Positions 46,429-55,396 of a stretch of DNA of 64,000 bases are shown here, piece by piece. Numbering within the stretch: the first letter of the stretch is position 1; each line of letters starts with the position of its first letter. The notes below the pieces were generated by a model. It searched no databases. It was not told the origin of the DNA and saw nothing but the letters and a program-made list of their open reading frames with translations. The stretch is from Streptomyces gobiensis (lineage in GTDB: Bacteria; Actinomycetota; Actinomycetes; Streptomycetales; Streptomycetaceae), in contig NZ_CP086120.1 in the NCBI RefSeq assembly GCF_021216675.1, positions 2,524,501-2,588,500 of the forward strand, in the 5' to 3' direction. The position numbers were made by a program, and so were the translations under genes.

Positions 46429-46458
46429 GGCATAGCCCTACGCCGTGCTGCCAGTCAA
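46429..46458 (-). promoter_or_regulatory. Candidate promoter
   Basis: On the minus strand TTGACT (46458-46453), an 18-base spacer and TATGCC (46434-46429), about 92 bp before the start of the short membrane protein gene. Resembles housekeeping-type Streptomyces promoters; weak at the -10. Confidence 0.35.
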
Positions 46459-46477
46459 CGCCCGGCATCCTCCCTTG

Positions 46478-46666
46478 TCAACGCAGCTCGACACTGGGGA
46501 GTTCTGGGAGCTGGGCTGGGGCCGCTGGGGTGAACGGAGCCTCGGCGAGGGCTTCGACCGGCCCGGTCGGCGGCGTCGGCAGGATGTGGTCCTCCCACCA
46601 GGACATGCCCAGCACGGTGGCGAGCAGGACGAAGGGGGTCGAAGCGGGAACGATCAGCGCGTACAT
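46478..46666 (-). CDS. Small membrane protein
   Basis: 62 aa, MYALIVPASTPFVLLATVLG then MSWWEDHILPTPP and a Pro/Ala-rich tail. One membrane span. Similar short proteins with an N-terminal helix, WWEDHLL and a proline tail are common in Streptomyces. The 383 bp upstream (46667-47049) contain no other gene that I can support. Confidence 0.6.
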   Translation of the reverse strand: MYALIVPASTPFVLLATVLGMSWWEDHILPTPPTGPVEALAEAPFTPAAPAQLPELPSVELR

Positions 46667-47049
46667 GGGTACCGCCCGTTGTGGGATTCGTGCGACGCGG
46701 CGGGCAGCAGATCGGTGCCCGCTTGGGGCGCATCGGGGCGCGACCGGGATCGCGTGACGATGGGCGTGTGCGGGAACGGCCTCGCTCGTGACGCGGCGGG
46801 TTCCGGCACCGATGCGCAGGGTGCGCCCTCTGGGGAGCGCGCTGGCGGTGCGACGCTGCCGGGGGCAGGGGCGGCATGTCGCACGCTAGCCCTCGCAGCA
46901 GTTCCCCGACAGGTGTCAAGCAGCCATCCATGCCGGGCAGGACGCGTTGACGTCGCACGGTATCCACAACCCTTGGGCAGGACTACGCTGTGGGGTGAGG
47001 CCCCAGTCCCCGGCATCGATGCTGTGTCCCGCTCCCGGGGAGGCCCTCC

Positions 47050-47328
47050 GTGTTCGTCCTGCTTCTCGTCCTCATCGTGGTCCTGTTCGGCTTCGGCTTC
47101 CTCAATCCCATCTGGTGGGTGGTCGCAGCGGCGCTGGTCTACGCCGCCACCCGCCACGGCCGCGATCGTGGCGGAGGCTGGAGCCGTAGCGGCAGTTCCG
47201 ATCTCGGGGACTACCGGGACTACCGGGAGCGCCGGGATCGTCGGGAACGCTGGGACCGCCGCTACGGCCGTCAGAACCGGGCGCGCTGGCGGCGCGAGGA
47301 CCGTCGGGACCGCGAACACCGCAGGTGA
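47050..47328 (+). CDS. Short hydrophobic protein with Arg-rich tail
   Basis: 92 aa from GTG 47050 (GGGGAGG upstream). [20 protein letters not shown] then [17 protein letters not shown] form a helical hairpin. The tail (about 40-92) is extremely rich in Arg, Asp and Tyr ([16 protein letters not shown]), low-complexity and probably disordered. Paralogue of the 55-aa protein at 46170. Confidence 0.8.
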   Translation: MFVLLLVLIVVLFGFGFLNPIWWVVAAALVYAATRHGRDRGGGWSRSGSSDLGDYRDYRERRDRRERWDRRYGRQNRARWRREDRRDREHRR

Positions 47329-47411
47329 CCCGTGAAGTGGCCCGGTAGCCACGGGTTCCGGGACGGCTCCAGCCAGGCCGGACGCGTCGAGATCGTTGAG
47401 AGGTGTATGCC

Positions 47412-47804
47412 ATGCAGCGCACAAGCGTGATCCAAGAGGAGTGGTGGGATCTGCGGGCCGAGGCCACGTGGGGGAACGCGCCGGCGGGACAGGATGTCGT
47501 CGCACTGCGCGCCGAGAACGATCAGCTGCGGCGGGCGCTGGCGGGCCGTGCGGTCATCGACCAGGCGCGCGGCATGGTGATGGTCCTGACTCCCTGCCGC
47601 CGCGGGGCGGCCAGGGAACTGCTGGTGGATGTCTCTCGGCAGTGCAACGTCAAACTTCCGGAGGCGGCCGCGGCCCTGGTCGCCGCCTGGGAGGGCAAGC
47701 CGCTCCCGGTGCGGATGCAGCGTGCGCTGCGTCGTGCGCTGCGGCGATTTCACGCGGAGAACCAGGGGTGCGACTCACGACCGCCAGGCGGGTCGTCCAG
47801 GTAG
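47412..47804 (+). CDS. Short ANTAR-domain protein
   Basis: 130 aa from ATG 47412 (GAGAGG at good spacing; GTG 47403 is the alternative). The body is an ANTAR-type helical bundle, AVIDQARGMVMVLTPCRR and ELLVDVSRQCNVKLPEAA, normally an RNA-binding antiterminator output domain; here no sensor domain precedes it. A paralogue lies at 48211. Next gene 9 bp downstream. Confidence 0.75.
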   Translation: MQRTSVIQEEWWDLRAEATWGNAPAGQDVVALRAENDQLRRALAGRAVIDQARGMVMVLTPCRRGAARELLVDVSRQCNVKLPEAAAALVAAWEGKPLPVRMQRALRRALRRFHAENQGCDSRPPGGSSR

Positions 47805-47813
47805 GGAGAGGTC

Positions 47814-48170
47814 ATGATTCACGCAGCCGACGTCCGAGAATGGCGCAACCGCGATGTCGTCGACACCGAGTCGCACAAGATCGGTGTCCTGGAGGCGGTC
47901 TATGTGGACACCACCACCGATGAGCCGGCCATGGCCACGGTACGGATCGGACTGCCCACCCGGCACCGTCTGGTCTTCGTACCTCTCGATGATGCGATCG
48001 CCGGGCCGGACTATCTCAGGGTCGGCTATGTCAAAACGTTGGTGAAGCAGGCCCCTTCGATCGGTACCGACGACGTCCTGCCCGCCGAGCAGGAGGAAGC
48101 GATCTTCAAGCACTACGGACTGGCCTACAAGCCCGGTGCGGCCGGAGAACGGCAACTGGCGCGCCGCTGA
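47814..48170 (+). CDS. PRC-barrel domain protein
   Basis: 118 aa, MIHAADVREWRNRDVVDTES then HKIGVLEAVYVD and RLVFVPLDDA. The N-terminal ~80 residues match a PRC-barrel, followed by a short helical end (AEQEEAIFKHYGLAY). GGGAGAGG precedes the ATG. It is sandwiched between two ANTAR genes, 9 and 40 bp away, so an operon is likely. PRC-barrels mostly mediate protein or RNA contacts. Confidence 0.82.
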   Translation: MIHAADVREWRNRDVVDTESHKIGVLEAVYVDTTTDEPAMATVRIGLPTRHRLVFVPLDDAIAGPDYLRVGYVKTLVKQAPSIGTDDVLPAEQEEAIFKHYGLAYKPGAAGERQLARR

Positions 48171-48210
48171 CCACCTATGGACAGGATGACTGCCCTGTGA
48201 GGTACGGACC

Positions 48211-48570
48211 ATGCACCAGGTGACCACGCCCCGTGAAGAACAGCGGCTGTTGACGGCTGTGCCTTCGGCGGGGGACGCGGCTCTGCTGGCCGAGGTCATC
48301 GAACTCCGCGCCAGAAGCGAGCAGTTGGAGCGGGCGCTGGCGAGCCGTGCGGTGATCGACCAGGCACGCGGCATGCTGATGGCCCTGGCGCCGTGTTCCA
48401 ACGACCGGGCCTGGGACCTCCTGGTGGACGTGTCGCAGCACTGCAACATCAAGCTCCGTGACGTGGCCGCGGCTCTGGTCGCCACGACGAAGGACCAGAC
48501 GCTCCCGGAACCGATACAGCGGGAGCTGCGCCGAGCATTGCGGCGCCTCCATGCGGAGGACCGGAGATGA
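48211..48570 (+). CDS. Short ANTAR-domain protein
   Basis: 119 aa. AVIDQARGMLMALAPCSN, LLVDVSQHCNIKLRDVAA and a final basic helix (RRALRRLHAEDRR) align with the 47412 gene throughout, so the pair arose by duplication. No sensor domain. Last intact gene of the plus-strand run; 293 bp of featureless sequence follow before the sigma remnant. Confidence 0.75.
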   Translation: MHQVTTPREEQRLLTAVPSAGDAALLAEVIELRARSEQLERALASRAVIDQARGMLMALAPCSNDRAWDLLVDVSQHCNIKLRDVAAALVATTKDQTLPEPIQRELRRALRRLHAEDRR

Positions 48571-48863
48571 CGGCGTGCGCGCCCAGCGGACGGCACCGGG
48601 AGCTGTGAGCTCAACTCTCCGGTGCCTTCGTCCAGGACGGCCGTCGGACGCCTCTGTTGTGTAGCCCGCCTCGTGAATCTCAAACGCCGGTCGTGCGGTT
48701 CCTCACCCGTTCTGCCTGATCACTGCTTCGCTGCCGACACGTCGCTGGAAGGCATGACAGGCCCACCGGCCCTCCACACTCCGCATCGCCTGTAGGCAGC
48801 CGCAGTTTCCCCTGTTTAAAAGCGGGCTGCCCGGGAACTCGCCCAGTTGCTCCGAGCACAGCC

Positions 48864-49039
48864 ACCCACTGACCGACACTCTCGGTGGCCTGGAGCCCGG
48901 CTTCGACCTGATGGTCAACCGTGAGGCGCTCCGCCCGCTGCTGCGGGCACTGCCCGAACACGAACGCAGATTTCCCACGTCATGACCGGAACTGGGGCGG
49001 CTCCACCGCCGTCTGATCGAGGACGGCGCAGCGCAGTAA
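48864..49039 (+). pseudogene. Remnant of a SigB/SigF-type sigma factor
   Basis: HPLTDTLGGLEPGFDLMVNR then EALRPLLRALPEHERR match the start of region 4 of stress-type sigma factors. After a frame change with loss of most of the helix-turn-helix, ELGRLHRRLIEDGAAQ and TAA 49037 match the usual C-terminus. Regions 1-3 are absent. It is the only sigma-like sequence in the window and lies beside regulators that would normally control such a factor. Confidence 0.75.
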
Positions 49040-49066
49040 CGGTCCCCCGCCAGGGCGTGGGTCGGG

Positions 49067-49783
49067 TCAGGACCCCAGACTGGCGAGTGGTTCGGAGTCG
49101 TCGATGAAGGCACGGGCCACATCGGCCAGGCGCCGATTGTGGGCGCGGGCGTAGCCGCGCAGCGCGCTGAACGCCTGCTCCATGTCGATGCCCTGGCGTT
49201 CGGCGAGCTTTCCCTTGGCCTGTTCGATCAGCACCCGGCTGTTCAGCGCTGTCTGCAGCTGTTCGTTGAGCACCGTGCTGCGGTGGACGGTGCGTTGTTG
49301 CAGCAGGCTGATGGTGGCGACGTCGGCCAGCGCCTGAGCGATGAGTGTGGCGGGCGGGTCGAAGGGGCCGGGCGCGGCGCGGAAAAGGTTCAGGGCGCCC
49401 ACGGTCTCGTCCCGCAGGCGCATGGGCAGGGCCTGGACGGCCCCGAATCCGCTGCGGTGGGCCACCCTGACGAAGCGCGGCCAGCGATCGACCTCCCGGG
49501 TCAGGTCGTGGATGATCACCGGTGCGCCGGTGCGGAAGCAATCGAGGCAGGGGCCTTCGTCGTTCTGGAGCTGGAAGAGCTCCAGCAGGCGTACCTGTTC
49601 GTCGGAGGCGGCCATGACGCGGAGTTTGCCGTCCCGGTCGGCGAGCAGCACCCCGGCGGCGCTCGCGTCGAGCATGCCGACGCAGCGGTCGGTCAGCAGG
49701 CGCAGGAAGTCGATGAGGTCGAAGTCGGCGACCAGATTGTCGGCCAGCTCGACGAAGGTCTTGGCCAGAAACTGTTGATCCAT
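49067..49783 (-). CDS. GAF-ANTAR regulator
   Basis: 238 aa from ATG 49783 (GTG 49792 adds three residues). A GAF sensor domain (about 10-150, with DEGPCLDCFRTGAPVIIHDL and GFGAVQALPMRL) is followed by an ANTAR output domain (RVLIEQAKGKLAERQGIDME, AFSALRGYARAHNRRLADVA). Likely a cytoplasmic RNA-binding antiterminator responding to a small ligand or redox cue; two Cys in GPCLDC are candidates. Confidence 0.88.
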   Translation of the reverse strand: MDQQFLAKTFVELADNLVADFDLIDFLRLLTDRCVGMLDASAAGVLLADRDGKLRVMAASDEQVRLLELFQLQNDEGPCLDCFRTGAPVIIHDLTREVDRWPRFVRVAHRSGFGAVQALPMRLRDETVGALNLFRAAPGPFDPPATLIAQALADVATISLLQQRTVHRSTVLNEQLQTALNSRVLIEQAKGKLAERQGIDMEQAFSALRGYARAHNRRLADVARAFIDDSEPLASLGS

Positions 49784-49862
49784 CGTGGGCACCCTTGATT
49801 GAGACTAGTCCCTGCCTGAAGGGGCGGGAAGTACGGCACGTTTCTCGGTCGGCACCGATCGG

Positions 49863-50609
49863 TCAGGTTTCCTCATCGGCTTGGTCCGGCTCCGCGCCCG
49901 GTGAGAAACGGAGCCGACGGGCCACCACGTCCGCGGCCACGTCGGCGAGCCGGCGTCCCTGCGCATAGGCGTAGGCGCGGAGCCGGACGAAGGCTTCTTC
50001 GATGCCGACGCCGAGCTGGACGGTCAGGATGCCGCTGGCTTGGTCGATCTCCGCCCGGTACGCGCCCAGGTCCTCGACGGGGCCACCGCGCGGCCCGCCC
50101 GTCTCGTCGATTCGCGCGGCGAGCAGCACCAGAGTCGCGAGATCGGCGAACGCCAACGCGTCCGCCAGTTCCTCTGCGTTCAACCGGACCGGAACGTGGG
50201 CGTACAGGTCCAGAACTCCCGGGCTGATCGCTCCCATCTGCAGAGGGAGCGCGAACACCGCGCGTGCCCCGGCTTCCAGGGCCGCCTCGGCGAACACCAT
50301 CCAACGGTCCTGCAGGTCACGGGTGAGCAGATCGGGTGTCAGTACGGCCGAGCCGTGCAGGAAGGCGTCCACGCAGGGCCCCTCGCCCAGCGTGAGCTGG
50401 AGCTCTTCCAACTGCTCGCTGATGTCGTCGGTGCTGCACAGCGGGTGGCTCGGCGCGGTCCGGGACATCGCCGACAGCCCGGCCCCGCCGACCGGCAGCG
50501 CGGCCACGGCCGCAGTGCACACGTCCACCACACCGACCCGGGCACCTCGTCGGGCCGCCTGCTCGGCCACCAGCATCCGAATGCGGGTCGACCGGCTGTC
50601 AGGGCCCAC
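49863..50609 (-). CDS. GAF-ANTAR regulator
   Basis: 248 aa if GTG 50609 is the start (GGAGG upstream, 11-bp overlap with the acetyltransferase stop). A GAF domain (LTLGEGPCVDAFLHGSAVL, ARAVFALPLQMG) and an ANTAR domain (IDQASGILTVQLGVGIEEA, LRAYAYAQGRRLADVAADVV). Paralogue of the gene at 49067, 80 bp away, with a Cys retained at the GPC position. Coupled to the GNAT gene. Confidence 0.85.
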   Translation of the reverse strand: MGPDSRSTRIRMLVAEQAARRGARVGVVDVCTAAVAALPVGGAGLSAMSRTAPSHPLCSTDDISEQLEELQLTLGEGPCVDAFLHGSAVLTPDLLTRDLQDRWMVFAEAALEAGARAVFALPLQMGAISPGVLDLYAHVPVRLNAEELADALAFADLATLVLLAARIDETGGPRGGPVEDLGAYRAEIDQASGILTVQLGVGIEEAFVRLRAYAYAQGRRLADVAADVVARRLRFSPGAEPDQADEET

Positions 50610-51270
50610 CCGGGCCACCGCCTCCAGGCATCGTGACAAGGCCCTCCAGCCTCGCCGTGGTGCGTTCCCCGACGGGAAACACCAGCGCGCGGAACGTGGT
50701 GGGACCGGCCGGCCTGCGGAACTCTCCGATGTCCAGCCACCCCCGGGAGAGGAGCGCAGCGGAGGTTGCACGATCGGCCCGGTCCACCAGCGTGGCACCG
50801 AGTGACGCCTGGTGGTCGGTCAGCAGCCGTTCCTGCACACGACGGGCGAGGCCCCGGTCCTGCGGGTGCGGCCGAATCAGGAGGTCACCGAACGCGAAGG
50901 CCCTGCCGGACACCGTGAGTTGATCGATGCTGCGCGGCAATGCTCCGTCGAAGCCGAACCACCAGGAGCCGTCGCCGCGTACCGGGAATCCGAAGGCGCA
51001 TCCCATCAGTCCGTCCATCTCGGCGATCACCATGGCGAATCCCGGTCGGCGCATGTCCGTGGTGAGACGGTTCAGGAAGTTCTGGCGGCTGGGACGGCGG
51101 TACGCATCACCCGGCGCCGTTGCGCGGGACTCCACATACAGATCCGCCAGATCCTCACGCACGCCCTCCACCAGCCAGCGGTTCAGCCGACGCAACAGCG
51201 CCGGAGCCATGGCGGAGGGCTCGCCGTCCCCCGGCTTCCGTGACTGGCCCCGCCCAGGTTCGGCCGTCAT
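50599..51270 (-). CDS. GNAT-like acetyltransferase
   Basis: 223 aa. FAMVIAEMDGLMGCAFGFPV (about 78-97) and FAFGDLLIRPHPQDRGLARRV (about 124-143; the Q/RxxGxA-type CoA loop is QDRGLA) mark the GNAT core. An N-terminal helical domain (25-70) is similar to other Streptomyces regulators of this kind. The target is unknown. Four-base overlap with the STAS gene and 11-base overlap with the GAF-ANTAR gene make one operon. Confidence 0.75.
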   Translation of the reverse strand: MTAEPGRGQSRKPGDGEPSAMAPALLRRLNRWLVEGVREDLADLYVESRATAPGDAYRRPSRQNFLNRLTTDMRRPGFAMVIAEMDGLMGCAFGFPVRGDGSWWFGFDGALPRSIDQLTVSGRAFAFGDLLIRPHPQDRGLARRVQERLLTDHQASLGATLVDRADRATSAALLSRGWLDIGEFRRPAGPTTFRALVFPVGERTTARLEGLVTMPGGGGPGGP

Positions 51271-51692
51271 CGCACATCACCCGAGAGGACAGGCACCAGC
51301 TGGACAGACTCGTGCGGCGGGGCTGGAGCGGGCGTGGCCGGGGTGTCCCCGAGAGGAGGTGGCAGGAGGCCGAACGGAAGGCCAAGGAGGAGGAACCCGC
51401 AGCCGGCGAGGTCGAGAATCCGAGCCAGCGTCGTCGGCGGATGGTGCAGTCGCAGGGTCCCGCCGACCACGGTGGCCTGTTGCGCAGCGCGGAGGAATGC
51501 GTTGAGTCCGCTGCAGTCGCAGAAGGCGACGGGGGTGAGGTCGACGTCGATGGTGCGGATACCGTCCCGCAGGCACCGCTCCAGGGACACGCGCACCAAC
51601 GGCGCGGATTCGAGGTCGATCTCACCTGCCAGGGTGATCAGCGCCCGTTTCCTTCGATCATGGCGATAGACGGTGAGCTGTGGCAAGGGCAT
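51267..51692 (-). CDS. Anti-sigma factor antagonist (STAS)
   Basis: 141 aa starting MPLPQLTVYRHDRRKRAL. The STAS domain spans about 5-110; the phospho-acceptor position is Ser61 in FCDCSGL. A Pro-rich tail (about 118-141) follows. Paralogue of 53913-54224, also with Ser61. First gene of the STAS-GNAT-GAF-ANTAR operon. Confidence 0.85.
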   Translation of the reverse strand: MPLPQLTVYRHDRRKRALITLAGEIDLESAPLVRVSLERCLRDGIRTIDVDLTPVAFCDCSGLNAFLRAAQQATVVGGTLRLHHPPTTLARILDLAGCGFLLLGLPFGLLPPPLGDTPATPAPAPPHESVQLVPVLSGDVR

Positions 51693-52376
51693 GATGCCTC
51701 GGTTCGGAAGACCATCCGGCAGCGGGCACGGTGGGCCGGAGTTCTGGCCCTGTGGGCGCGCTCCCGGCAGGGGCGTATTTTCGGCGGAGGCAGAGCAACG
51801 GCCGGTCAGACAGCCTGCGCAGCAGGACAGAAGACCCACCCAGTTCCCTCCAGGGATGCGCCGGGCGACAGACGAAGAGTCCGCACCCCGCAGCCATCTG
51901 CGTTCAACAACAGCATGCCGCCGGGGTCTGGGACGTCTACACAGCAGCGTAGTCCTCACGTCTTTCGATGGGAGGTTCGAAGCTGCCCGATCCCAGGATG
52001 TGGACGGTGCAAAAAATGCGGTGGCTCGCGCATGTCCGAGGCATCGCAACGGCAGTCGGACGGAAAGCACTCATGACGGCCGCCCGAGTACGGCACCCCG
52101 TGCACCGCGCCAGGCGGTGGCTCGCATGACGGAGTCGAACAGTTCGACTCCGCAGAATCCGGTCGCGTGATTCCCCAGGGCTGGCGTCACGTCATTCGGT
52201 AATCCCTGTTCCCTCGGGTCACGTTGCTGACGTGGGGGCTCGTTGAGGACCCCAGTTCCGTGTGCGGCCGTGGTCAGGGGCGTACCGGCGGACAGCCAGG
52301 GGCGAGTGCGCACCGAGGTTGGCCAGACAGCGGGTCCCTGTGGCGTCGGCCCTGTCTTCGGTGGTCGGTTGTCGGC
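51693..52376. other. 684-bp intergenic stretch
   Basis: Contains the promoter of the STAS operon and, at 52131-52151, a perfect hairpin (GGAGTCGAA/TTCGACTCC with a 3-base loop) that may terminate the PP2C transcript. Open frames on the plus strand lack coding bias. Nothing else seen. Confidence 0.45.
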
Positions 52377-53618
52377 TCACTCCAGGAGCACCAGGTGGTC
52401 GGCGGCGCCCCCTCGCCATTCGATCAGGAAGAGGGTCGCGTCGTCGGTGGTGCGGCAGTCCCGCTGCTGCTTCAAGGCGTGGGAGAGTGAGCGCACCACC
52501 GCTCGTACTCCCTTCGCTGTGTGTTCGATGCGGTTGACCCAGTGGATGAGTTGTTCTTCGCCGAATTGTTCTTCGCCGGCTTCGTGCTCTTCGATCAGGC
52601 CGTCGGTGAAGCACAGCACTCGGTCGCCGCGTTGGAGCATCTGCCCGCTGATCCGGGGCTCTTCACCGCCGAAGCCGACGGGCAAGGTGGTCGGGCCTCC
52701 CAGTTGCTGGACGACCTTGTGGTCACGGATCAGCAGCGGTGCGGGGTGGCCCGCGTTGACCCACTGCAGGTGGCCCGTCGTGATGTTCAGTCGCATCATC
52801 TGGGCGGTGACGAAGTGGTCGGGCCCGAACTGCTCGGCGATGGCCCGGTCCATGAACGTGTAGATCTCGGACAGGCCGATGTCGGCACGTCTGGCGTGCC
52901 GGTAGGCCCCGACGGCGACGGTCGCCATCGTCGCGGCGTCCAGGCCGTGGCCCATCGCATCGACCATGGCCACGTGCAGGATGTCCTCATTGAGGGCGTA
53001 GTCGAAGCTGTCGCCTGCGACGTCGTAGGCGGGCTCCAGGATTCCGGCCACCGCGACCTGCGGGACGGCCATCGCCAGCGGCGGCAGCAGGGACCACTGG
53101 ATCTCCGCGGCCACGCTCATCGGTTCGCTGCGCCGGGCGAGGAAGAACTGATCGGTGTAGCTGTGCTTGGTGACCAGCATGTCGGCGACCAGGCCGGCGA
53201 GCCTGCGCAGCAGCCGCCGGTCGTCGTCATCGACGGTGTCCAGGGTGAGGGCCATCACGCCCACCTGGTCGCTGCCGTCCAGCAACGGGAGGTACATCCG
53301 GACGCCGTCGGACTGCGGCACCTCGACAGTGATCGTGTGCAGAAAGGCTGTGCCGGCGGGAGAGTCATCGATCGGCTCAGGCTCGCCGACCATCAGCCGC
53401 CGACCCGGCAACGGCACCAACACCAGCTGGCCATAGTCCTGCAACAGGATCGAGACGTCGCGGCCACCGACCCTGGCCACCTCTTCCGCGATCAGCGGGG
53501 CGATCAGCTGCGGCGGCATCTCGTGTGCCCGGTCCAGCAGCACCCCCAGCAGTCGCTCACCGAACCCTTCCGACCGGTCCAGCATGCCCTCGTCAGGTCG
53601 GCGCTCACCTTCCGCCAT
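52377..53618 (-). CDS. PP2C-type phosphatase (RsbU/SpoIIE family)
   Basis: 413 aa. A GAF-like N-terminal sensor (about 20-160) is followed by a linker helix (FFLARRSEPMSVAAEIQWSL) and a SpoIIE/PPM phosphatase domain. Metal-binding aspartates are in DVAGDSFDY (about 201) and DAMGHGLDAA (about 220); the later acidic sites are FTDGLIEEH and TDDATLFLIE. It should dephosphorylate STAS antagonists such as the neighbours at 51267 and 53913, releasing a sigma factor from its kinase. Confidence 0.92.
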   Translation of the reverse strand: MAEGERRPDEGMLDRSEGFGERLLGVLLDRAHEMPPQLIAPLIAEEVARVGGRDVSILLQDYGQLVLVPLPGRRLMVGEPEPIDDSPAGTAFLHTITVEVPQSDGVRMYLPLLDGSDQVGVMALTLDTVDDDDRRLLRRLAGLVADMLVTKHSYTDQFFLARRSEPMSVAAEIQWSLLPPLAMAVPQVAVAGILEPAYDVAGDSFDYALNEDILHVAMVDAMGHGLDAATMATVAVGAYRHARRADIGLSEIYTFMDRAIAEQFGPDHFVTAQMMRLNITTGHLQWVNAGHPAPLLIRDHKVVQQLGGPTTLPVGFGGEEPRISGQMLQRGDRVLCFTDGLIEEHEAGEEQFGEEQLIHWVNRIEHTAKGVRAVVRSLSHALKQQRDCRTTDDATLFLIEWRGGAADHLVLLE

Positions 53619-53912
53619 AACCGCACCCCCGCACCGGCGTCGTCGAAGCTTCGGCCGCCGTGTCCATGCTCACCTCATGCCGCGAGTCCAGCGCCCGCAC
53701 CGATACGCGCAGTCCGTCCTGCGGTCACGGCGGATGCGCTCGACCCGCTCACGTGATCTGTACACACGGGCTCCCGACACGACCGCGATCAACCCGCACA
53801 GAGTGACGCGGTCGGCCACCCCGAACAGCCCATTACGCCAGGCGCGGCATGTCACACATGGTCAGAACATATGACTCTCCGTATCGTTGTGCACCACATC
53901 TCTCCCGAAGCC

Positions 53913-54224
53913 TCACAGGAGCAGAAGATCGGAGCCGGTGTCCGTGAGGAGCCGTGCGGTCTGCCGGGACGGGTGGTGCAGCCGCAGGGATGCGTGGGTC
54001 TCGGCGGCGTGTCGCGACGCGTCGAGGAAGATGCGCAGGCCGCTGCCGTCGCAGAGGCCGACGGTGGTCAGGTCGACGTCGATGGTGGTGATGCCGTCAT
54101 GCAGGCACCGCTCCAGAGCGGCGCGCACCTGGGGCGCGGTGGCCGGGCCGATCTCACCGGCCAGGGTGATCAGTGCTCGCCTGCCCCGGTCGTGCCGGTA
54201 GATGTTCAGCTGCGGACGAGTCAT
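53913..54224 (-). CDS. Anti-sigma factor antagonist (STAS)
   Basis: 103-aa single STAS domain, MTRPQLNIYRHDRGRRAL at the start and Ser61 in LCDGSGLRIFL. About two thirds identical to residues 1-100 of the protein at 51267, but without the tail. It flanks the PP2C gene on the other side. The gap 53619-53912 holds a 61-codon frame that I do not accept. Confidence 0.87.
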   Translation of the reverse strand: MTRPQLNIYRHDRGRRALITLAGEIGPATAPQVRAALERCLHDGITTIDVDLTTVGLCDGSGLRIFLDASRHAAETHASLRLHHPSRQTARLLTDTGSDLLLL

Positions 54225-54368
54225 GACGCCTCGGTTCAGATGCCTCGGTTCATGAGTCCCGGCCGCTCCTCGCGCGGTCCATGGCCCGGGTGTATGTTCC
54301 CGGGCGCACGCGTCGGTACGGGCCGAGTCGATGGTCCGTGCGGGGAGCCGGTGGCGGAAACTGGCTGG

Positions 54369-54644
54369 TCACCTGTGGTGAGTGGTACGGCTGCGGCGGC
54401 GGCGCGGCGGGAAGCGGCCGCGGCCCCCGTCGCGGTGGTCCCGTCGTTCGCCGGTGGCCGGCGACTCGGACCGGTTCGGTCCCACCGGGGGCTGCGGTGT
54501 GCCGCGGCTGCGGCGGCCGGGGAGGGGAGCGCTGTACCGGTGCACGGCGATTCTGTCGGCGTGCTGGATGTTGAGCCGGTGGATCACGTATGCCGCCGCT
54601 GCGACGAGAACCACGAAGGCGGCGGCTGTCAGGAAAGCGTTCAT
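54369..54644 (-). CDS. Small membrane-anchored protein
   Basis: 91 aa. One N-terminal membrane helix (FLTAAAFVVLVAAAAYVIHR) is followed by a polar, Arg/Pro-rich region (RRSRGTPQPPVGPNRS) ending in a basic cluster. It starts 8 bp after the DUF5994 stop, so it is probably co-transcribed. Not recognised. Confidence 0.55.
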   Translation of the reverse strand: MNAFLTAAAFVVLVAAAAYVIHRLNIQHADRIAVHRYSAPLPGRRSRGTPQPPVGPNRSESPATGERRDHRDGGRGRFPPRRRRSRTTHHR

Positions 54645-54652
54645 GCGCTACC

Positions 54653-55249
54653 TCACATAACGATGAGCAGGTGGCTGGCCCGACCGGGCGGACCGGTCTG
54701 TTCCGGAACGGCTGCGGACACCGCGGAGGCGCCGCCCTCGTACTCCCATGACTCGTCCGGGTCCAGTGGCTCGTCGGTCGCGGAGACGCCGTGCCGGGCC
54801 TCGTCCGCGGCGATGAGCGCGCTCGCGGTCAGTGGCGGGCCGTCGTAGTCGGACGCGGCAGCCATCAGACGGGCCGCCGACTCCGCCCCGGTCTCGGGCG
54901 GGACGATCAGCAGGTCCCAGCGGCCGGTGCCGTAGGAGAGCAGCCGCAACTTGTGCGGGTCGATTTCCGGGGTGAACCAGCCGACCTTGACGATGTGGCC
55001 GTCCACGGAAACCTTGCGGGGGATGACCGGCCAGTACTTCGGGTTGACGGCGATGCGGGTGATGCGACCCCACAAGGGGTCCAACACGTCGGTCAGTGCC
55101 GGCAGTTCGCTCAGCAGATCCCGGGAGCGGGGCCACCAGGCACCGTCCAGGAGTCCGCGGGACGTGCCGTCGGTCTTCAGTGTGAGACGCGCGGCCGGGG
55201 CTGCGACGGACTCGTGGTGTGGCGGGGATGGGTGCAAGGTCGCCGACAT
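54653..55249 (-). CDS. DUF5994 family protein
   Basis: 198 aa starting MSATLHPSPPH. The family core is visible: LLDGAWWPRSRDLLSELPAL (about 33-52), WGRITRIAVNPKYWPVIPRK (about 59-78), VGWFTPEIDPHKLRLLSYG and WDLLIVPPETGAESAARLM. An acidic tail follows. Common in Streptomyces, often several copies, function unknown. This is the intact member of three in 3 kb. Confidence 0.88.
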   Translation of the reverse strand: MSATLHPSPPHHESVAAPAARLTLKTDGTSRGLLDGAWWPRSRDLLSELPALTDVLDPLWGRITRIAVNPKYWPVIPRKVSVDGHIVKVGWFTPEIDPHKLRLLSYGTGRWDLLIVPPETGAESAARLMAAASDYDGPPLTASALIAADEARHGVSATDEPLDPDESWEYEGGASAVSAAVPEQTGPPGRASHLLIVM

Positions 55250-55396
55250 GATGCGGACCCGTCTCCGGGCCGTCTCTGCGGCGGCCCGGGTTTCATCTTT
55301 CGCCGAGAACGACCCGGCGTGGAAGCCGGTGTGCGAAATGCCCTCGGTAACGTCCACACTACTCCGCGCTCCGCCGCAGCGCGGAGTAGTGGCCGC

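Noticed and set aside
52131..52151. T-arm-like sequence suggesting a tRNA fragment
   Set aside because: It is a plain 9-bp hairpin with a 3-base loop; there is no acceptor or anticodon arm nearby.
53670..53855. 61-codon minus-strand frame between PP2C and STAS genes
   Set aside because: Weak hydrophobic segment, no ribosome-binding site and ordinary composition. It could be real, but nothing supports it.
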